Shown here piece by piece: positions 58,633 to 64,000 of a stretch of DNA of 64,000 bases. Under the pieces are notes generated by a model. The model was not told the DNA's origin, made no database searches, and saw only the letters and a list, made by a program, of their open reading frames with translations. Position 1 is the stretch's first letter. Each line of letters starts with the position of its first letter. Origin of the DNA: Allodiplogaster sudhausi (Eukaryota > Nematoda > Chromadorea > Rhabditida > Diplogasteridae); the NCBI GenBank assembly GCA_945643635.1, contig CALZFC010000059.1, forward strand, positions 2,004,501 to 2,068,500. Reading direction: 5' to 3'. Position numbers and translations under genes: made by a program.

Positions 58633-58639
58633 TATAAAT
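58633..58639 (+). promoter_or_regulatory. TATA box of array gene E
   Basis: TATAAAT in CTGCAGGTATATAAATGAAG, 43 bp before the start codon. Confidence 0.75.
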
Positions 58640-58681
58640 GAAGGCACGAGATGTTCTGCATCTAGCTCTTCTCCTTCAAGA

Positions 58682-60292
58682 ATGCAGTCTTCTCTACTCG
58701 GTGTCATCGTTGTCTTCGTGCTTCTTTACAGGGCGCACGCATGCGATGTTAGTTGCGATTGTTATGATTCATACGAATGTATGTAACAGTGTGAAGTGTT
58801 AAAGTGCGTCTGTTTCCACAGAAAATGTTCTTAGTAATATTTGCAATTGTTCCGATTTACATATACAATACATATGCGTTTATTTCCATAGGAAATATTA
58901 ACTAACTTATTTTACTTTCATTTATTTCTTAACTTTTCAATTTTTTAGTACATAATTAGCAGTCATGGTCTCGAATTGAGGCGAGCTGAGACAACTCTTT
59001 TTTACCATATAGCCTGAATATTAAGCTGGCCTGCACGTCTGATGGCGATTGCAACGCATTTGTCGCTGGCGCATTCTGCAACGCAAACGGCTGTTGTTGT
59101 CACCCGGACGGGGTAAGAATTTTTTATGTTCTTTGGAATTAATTTTATCGTGGAAAACAATCACATTTCACTGTAACTATAAGATACGTAGGAGGAATCG
59201 TGAGGAATGGTTCATGAATTGATTGATAGACCTCCATTTCCTCTTTACCATTGGCAGTACTTACCATTAGCAATGTACTGGCAATACAAGAAGGTATGTA
59301 TTTACGATAAGGCAGGAGCTTTAGTCTTTTCGTTCAGGATTCTACGTGCTTCGGAACGTCGTCTACCTCAAGTACGACTTCTTCGAGCACCACAACTACA
59401 ACGACCACCACGACTCCCACGACCACGACGACGACGACAACTCCGACAACAACTACTGCGACGACAACTCCCACAACGACGACCATCAGAACTACGACGA
59501 CCGCCGCGCCTGACACGACAATCGTCAAAGACTCAGGAGATGAAGGTTGCCATAAATTAACCTAACTTCTCGAAATTGCTCGCTACTTACACTTCAGTTT
59601 GTCTCCCGGTGAACAAAGCGGACTGCCGAGACGCCCACCCCAAGTGTGTTGACCTTTTACTCAATTAACCTGATTGTGTAAAGACGAACGAAAGAAAAAC
59701 ACATGCAGCATCAAAAAGATTTTGCAGTAAATGAGTAATTACATATGAATTTGCATACTCCTTATAGTTAATATTTAAAAAAAATTCTGTTAAGTTGCCC
59801 ATCATGGGTCGGGAACGGCTTCTGCAGCAGCACTCACTACACGTGCGCGCATAAGCGAATGTTCTGCGAGAAGATGTGTGGACTCTGTAAGTATGTCTTT
59901 TCCTTAAAAAATGAGTTATTCAAGTGTAAATTGGGAGTGGCTAGAACAGGAAAAAAAATCAATTAACTAAAGTAAAAGACAATTTTGTACATTTTACAGG
60001 TGGAACCGGCGCACTGAACCCACTTATAGTGAAAAGCTGCCAGGACAATCACCCAAAGTTAGTATAGTCCCTTTTTTATATGTGCATATATCAAAGTTTT
60101 GATAAGATCAATATGAATGATTCAGGGATTAAATCATAGACTTTTCAAGTATTGGTTGAGACCGATCGACATTCTATGTGACTATTTTACAGCTGCGGCG
60201 CATGGGTCCGCAACAACTTCTGTGGCAGTACCCACTATACGGCGGCTCATAAGCAGACGTACTGCCCGAGGTCATGCAATCTGTGCCCGTGA
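58682..60292 (+). CDS. Array gene E: CCC module, Thr-rich linker, two ShKT domains
   Basis: Seven exons join in phase: 58682-58747 (signal MQSSLLGVIVVFVLLYRAHA), 59026-59112 (LACTSDGDC to NANGCCCHPDG), 59338-59545 (DSTC and Thr-rich linker ending VKDSGDEG), 59598-59643 with 59795-59886 (ShKT 1, CPSWVGNGFC), 60000-60057 with 60193-60292 (ShKT 2, CGAWVRNNFC, ends CNLCP). About 218 residues. The signal peptide has diverged more from gene D than the CCC exon has, although the flanks are very alike, suggesting exon-level conversion or selection on the module. Confidence 0.86.
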
Positions 60293-60453
60293 ATGGAAGC
60301 CGAAATTGGCTATTAGAGTGACATTTGATAAATGACGTATCATCATGTGTGCGTACATAAATATGCGCCCCATAAAACTTACATACATACATACATACAC
60401 ATGCGCCACATATGGGCATTATTCTATTATAACTTTTCGAGCTGACGCCTGCA

Positions 60454-60871
60454 CAGAGGTGTAAATGGGCCCAAAATGTTTGGGCCAGCCCGGCCCTGGG
60501 GGCCCAAAGTTTCGGCCCGGCCCGGCCGGAAATTTCCGGGCCTTGTAATTTTGGGCCCGGCCCGTGAGCCCGATTTTCCAAATCCAAAAATTTTTTTTCT
60601 CCAAATATTGGTGTTATGTTAATTAGGGGTTTCTTTTGGGTTTGCATGAGTTTACCAAAGTAAAAATATGTTTCCCCCACCCCTTAGTAACATGCCACTA
60701 TATAAACCAATTTCTAATCCTTCCGAAAATTTCAAGTTTACGTTTTTACCTTCAATTTGCTGGGAATTTCTAACTTGAGGGCCCAATCGGGCCTACGGGC
60801 CGGCCCAACTTTTCTTGGGCCCGGCCCGGCCCGGGGCCTTGGGAAATTGGGCCGGCCCATTTACACCTCTG
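60454..60871. mobile_element. hAT-like MITE rich in GGGCC words
   Basis: 418 bp with perfect outer inverted repeats CAGAGGTGTAAATGGGCC. It is flanked by an exact 8-bp duplication CGCCTGCA (60446-60453 and 60872-60879), the length used by hAT transposons. Both ends consist largely of GGCCCGGCCC-type words. The empty site is preserved in the paralogous spacer at about 52115 (GACGCCTGCATGAAAG). Confidence 0.93.
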
Positions 60872-61322
60872 CGCCTGCATGAAAGAAACGCGCAATACAA
60901 CGTAACATCTCGTATCTGCATCGGTTTTTTAATCTCAAACAACGTGCCACTAATTGTAAGATGCTTTACCTAGACAATTAGGCTATTCCCATTCTCTAGT
61001 ACTATGATTCTTTTTTAATGCAGGAATGAGAAAAGAACGCATTTCATACAGAAGTGCAGTAGTAGGCAAATAATGCATGTATGTACATAGATGCGAGTTA
61101 AGCCGGGCAATGTGGTTTAAATAAGATGATTCTTTCAAGGGTTGAACACATTCGTATCGTTCTCTCTCTTCAATTTTTTTTACTCAGATTTTTGCCCACT
61201 CTTTCTCTTTCAGTCACTCACTCACTCACTCCTTCTCTCTCTTTTACGCTCTAATTCTCTCATTTCCTCTCATAACCGTTCTCGCTGCCTATTTTCCTAT
61301 TTTTTTGGCAATTCAATCTCAG

Positions 61323-61345
61323 TCACACCTTTTCAACAAGTGTGA
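61323..61345. promoter_or_regulatory. Conserved quasi-palindrome TCACAC..GTGTGA
   Basis: TCACACCTTTTCAACAAG followed by TGTGA, present in each long spacer (near 51043, 52575, 55490 and here; degenerate near 46228). It could be a protein-binding site or the tip of a decayed element; no function shown. Confidence 0.45.
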
Positions 61346-61569
61346 CCGACCGCTCAGCTCATCATCGATTACGAGAAAACTGCAGATTGCCTATTCCCTT
61401 CATTGCAAAATGAACATATAAATTTCTAAATAGGTCAATCGATAAGAAAAGTCTTTTCTTGGTGTATTCCCATAAATAATCGATGAAAACATCAATCATA
61501 ATATGGAAACGAAAATTATCTCAAAAGGTGGTATAATTTTTTCAAGCCCCAGAAGTTGTTTTCCTTCGC

Positions 61570-61742
61570 AGTACTCTACCGGCCTTCGTGGTCACTCTCT
61601 CAAGCTTGCTCTTCCTCCACTCCGATCTCTGCGTTCAAAGCGTTCTTGCTTATCCTTTCGGGTTGTTAGACACTGGAATTCTCTACCTCAGCAAATTTAT
61701 ATCTACCAATTCGCTTTCATCTTTCCGGGCTTTTGTACCAAT
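61570..61742 (+). pseudogene. LINE (non-LTR retrotransposon) C-terminal remnant
   Basis: The frame reads TGLRGHSLKLALPPLRSLRS and then SFRVVRHWNSLPQQI. This is the typical last segment of non-LTR reverse transcriptase proteins (RGHSLKL..R..FS.RVV..WNSLP). No reverse transcriptase core remains. Confidence 0.75.
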
Positions 61743-62218
61743 ACTTTAATTTAGTTTCTTTGTTTTGTTTTCTTGCTTCTCTCGTTTACCCCAATTGCTT
61801 GACCCGTCCAGTTAAAGTCTATTATATGTATATGCACTCCCTAATGCTGTATGTTCTTAAATCGTTCAATGTGATAAAAAAATTGAATTGATATGAAATT
61901 GAATTCCTAGGACTGAAATTTAACCAAAAGTGAATATTTCTTCCAAATTTGCATCGAAGTTCCCTTATTACTGAAATATTATGTCCAAAATCCACTCTTT
62001 GATATTTAGGCATGCTTCTTTTTTGGTTGCTCCTAATAACTAAAAAATAGCCGCAATGGTAATAAAGAATTTGAATTTCTCAAATGTTTTATTTTTTAAA
62101 TTAATTTTTTTGCAAACCATGAGCACGAATAATGCAGAAATAATTTAATTCTCCCTCACATTCGGCTTGTCAACAGTTTATTCCACAGTTTTGAATTGAA
62201 TGGATATTTTTGCTTACC

Positions 62219-62423
62219 GTATTTTCTCTATTTTTTCAATGGAACCATCACTGGTATATCCGTTTTAACCCAGATTTGAAATGAATTTACCATAAGGTCG
62301 TTAACGCTTGCCTCAGGACCCATTCGAGGTACATCTCAAGCTGAGGTATGTATTAGAATGTAAGGGGTGCACTATTGAACGGGTTTCTGTTAGAGGGAGA
62401 GTACTAATCGAGAAAATAAGGTA
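62219..62423. mobile_element. Decayed copy of the CGTATTTTCTC MITE
   Basis: Begins CCGTATTTTCTCTATTTTTT and ends AGTACTAATCGAGAAAATAAGG, matching the ends of 51353-51590 with changes; the interior keeps GGTACATCTC and TGTTAGAGGGAGAG. Confidence 0.6.
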
Positions 62424-62510
62424 TATTTGTTGAGATTTTCAGTCGAACTCCGCGGCCGATCAGAAGTTTAATATTGCAAGTAGATATTCGTCCCGAAAAC
62501 AAGTCACACT

Positions 62511-62542
62511 CGGCTCATATCAGCATCTCTAAGAATGAGCCG
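62511..62542. promoter_or_regulatory. 8-bp-arm hairpin in the pre-promoter block
   Basis: CGGCTCAT and ATGAGCCG separated by 16 bases, about 215 bp before gene F. The same block with weaker arms lies before genes D (55985) and E (58420). Confidence 0.5.
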
Positions 62543-62707
62543 GTTTTTGTCTCCTACGCAAGCACTGCAACCACGCCCTCATGCCCCTCACGACGGCATT
62601 CGGCGATCTGTGCAGGGTGGCCACAATTGGCCGAGGAGAGTGCCGCCCACTTTTTATAGCTAGAACCCCGTATTTGCACTTTTGGTCTGAGAAAACTGCA
62701 GCAGGTA

Positions 62708-62714
62708 TATAAAT
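62708..62714 (+). promoter_or_regulatory. TATA box of array gene F
   Basis: TATAAAT in CAGCAGGTATATAAATGAAG, 43 bp before the start codon. Confidence 0.75.
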
Positions 62715-62756
62715 GAAGACACGAGATATTCTGCGTCTTGATCCTCTCCTTCAAGA

Positions 62757-64000
62757 ATGCAGTCTTCACAACTCGGCGCCTTTCTCGCAGTTGTGCTTCT
62801 TCATGGAGCGCTTGCATGCGATGTTAGTTACGATTTGTATGATTCATACGAATGTTAGAATTCATATGAATATAAGAATGTCATTTTCTTTAGGAAATGT
62901 TCTTTTAGTTATCCTACATTCATATATTAAGTATATGTTTTCATTAAGTAATTAGGTACATATCTTAGCCATGAGTTGAGGCATGCTGAGACAGTCTTTT
63001 TTTTAATATATAGTATGAATTCTTACGTCTTAAACAAGCCAAAAACTCAAGCTTGAATTCGTGCCTTTTTACCTTACATAAATTGCCAGAGAGCATTTGA
63101 TTTAGAGAGAGTGATTCGTGTTTCTTTAAGCTGGCCTGCACATCTGATGGAATTTGCAAAGTATACCAAGACAACTCCTTCTGCAACGCCAACAGCTGCT
63201 GTTGTAGCCCTGTCGATGTATGACATGTTTCATTTTATCATGGTTTTATTTTTCTCGTAGAAACAATCACATTTCTCTCAAAGATTCCTGAGGATTAGTT
63301 TATCATACTCAGTAGACCATTATCAATTGCTGTTGGGCAGTATTTGGTTATTTTTCGGTTTGTTTTCAGTTGAAGGTATTTATGATCAGGTAGATCAACT
63401 TTAGTCGCTTCTTTCAGGATCCTACGTGCGTCGGAACGTCATCCACCTCAAGCACAACTTCATCGAGCACGACAACTACAACGACCACCACCACGACCAC
63501 CACGACTCCAACGACGACCACCACGACGACAACTCCGACAACAACCACCGCCACGACAACTCCCACAACGACGACCGCCGCGCCAATCGCAGGAGATGAA
63601 GGTGTATATAATAAAACCACTGAAGTTCTCAAAATTGACCACTTGCATTTCAGTTTGTGTCCCGGTGAACAAAGCAAACTGCCAAGACAACCATCCCAAG
63701 TTTGTTGAAGTTTTTTTTTACTCAATTAGACTCGTTGTGAACTGACGAAAAAAGTGCAGCAGTACGACTTACATGAGGAGTAGCTAATTGCACTCCGCCA
63801 AACATAAGTAAATGAGTTGGTTCACTCTTTTCCTATTGAGTTGCCAAACATGGTACGGCAACGGCTTCTGCGTCAGCAATCACTACACGTGCGCGCAAAA
63901 GCGGATGTTCTGCGAGAGGACGTGTGGACTCTGTACGTGCAATGCCTTTTGCTTAGGAAAGAAGTCATATCTGAACAATATGTTTTCTCAGACGAAGCTA
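62757..64000 (+). CDS. Array gene F: CCC module, Thr-rich linker, ShKT, partial
   Basis: Five exons join in phase: 62757-62822 (signal MQSSQLGAFLAVVLLHGALA), 63131-63217 (LACTSDGIC to NANSCCCSPVD), 63418-63601 (DPTC and Thr-rich linker), 63654-63699 with 63841-63932 (ShKT 1, CQTWYGNGFC to CGLC). The last donor (T-GTACGT) predicts a following exon beyond the window, by comparison with genes C-E a second ShKT. The acceptor before 63841 is TTGAG instead of TTAAG. Same secreted modular layout as its neighbours. Confidence 0.85.

Larger units (their letters stand above)
60293..62700. repeat. Array spacer E-F with hAT-like MITE, CT block and LINE tail
   Basis: Holds the GGGCC-rich element (60454-60871), CT block 61160-61290, quasi-palindrome 61323-61345, a LINE C-terminal remnant (61570-61742) and a decayed CGTATTTTCTC MITE (62219-62423). 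A hairpin CGGCTCAT..ATGAGCCG is at 62511-62542. No further gene. Confidence 0.7.

Overview
The window is nematode nuclear DNA. It is AT-rich, its genes are split by many introns with TTTCAG-type acceptors, and it carries families typical of nematodes: a serpentine chemoreceptor of the Srg type, ShKT (SXC) domains joined to threonine-rich linkers, and a Tc5-like transposon whose target was CTGAG (the CTNAG target known for Tc4/Tc5). I cannot name the species. All gene models were spliced by eye; exons were kept only where donor and acceptor phases agree.

Left part (1-18 kb). Two related, unrecognised cysteine-rich secreted genes lie at 29-1510 (-, runs off the left edge) and 6635-7604 (+). Between them is a minus-strand poly-Ser/coiled-coil gene (3173-4236). 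A 0.9-kb inverted-repeat element (8016-8923) and tRNA-like tandem repeats (9.6-10.5 kb) follow. An apparently intact Srg receptor gene occupies 11011-13050; its last exon lies in an 808-bp tandem duplication. A Tc5-like element with long inverted repeats spans 14805-17864. An aldo-keto reductase remnant follows at 18581-18974.

Middle part (18-43 kb). Four short minus-strand genes encode about 60-residue secreted peptides with eight cysteines including a CCC triplet. They alternate with decayed Srg exon fragments, so the two were duplicated together. The first peptide gene is split by a 5.5-kb TTAA-flanked transposon (20459-25979) with ~1-kb terminal inverted repeats. That transposon carries a zinc-finger/RNase-H-like protein on one strand and an EGF-plus-transmembrane gene on the other. 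A larger minus-strand gene (34863-37772) joins the same CCC module to a Thr-rich linker; a related TTAA element sits exactly at its intron-1 acceptor. A small membrane-protein gene lies at 40154-40894.

Right part (43-64 kb). This is a tandem, same-strand array of secreted modular genes at 43489, 46647, 53428, 56236, 58682 and 62757. Each has a signal-peptide exon, a CCC-module exon and a Thr-rich exon. Five then carry two or three ShKT domains; one (46647-49427) carries a different cysteine-rich tail. An internally deleted copy (52101) and an orphan terminal ShKT exon (50010) show ongoing birth and death. Spacers hold conserved TATA boxes, hairpins, CT-rich repeats, LINE tails and MITEs. The main theme is one 8-cysteine module used both as a stand-alone peptide and as the N-terminal module of mucin-like ShKT proteins, shaped by repeated transposon insertion.
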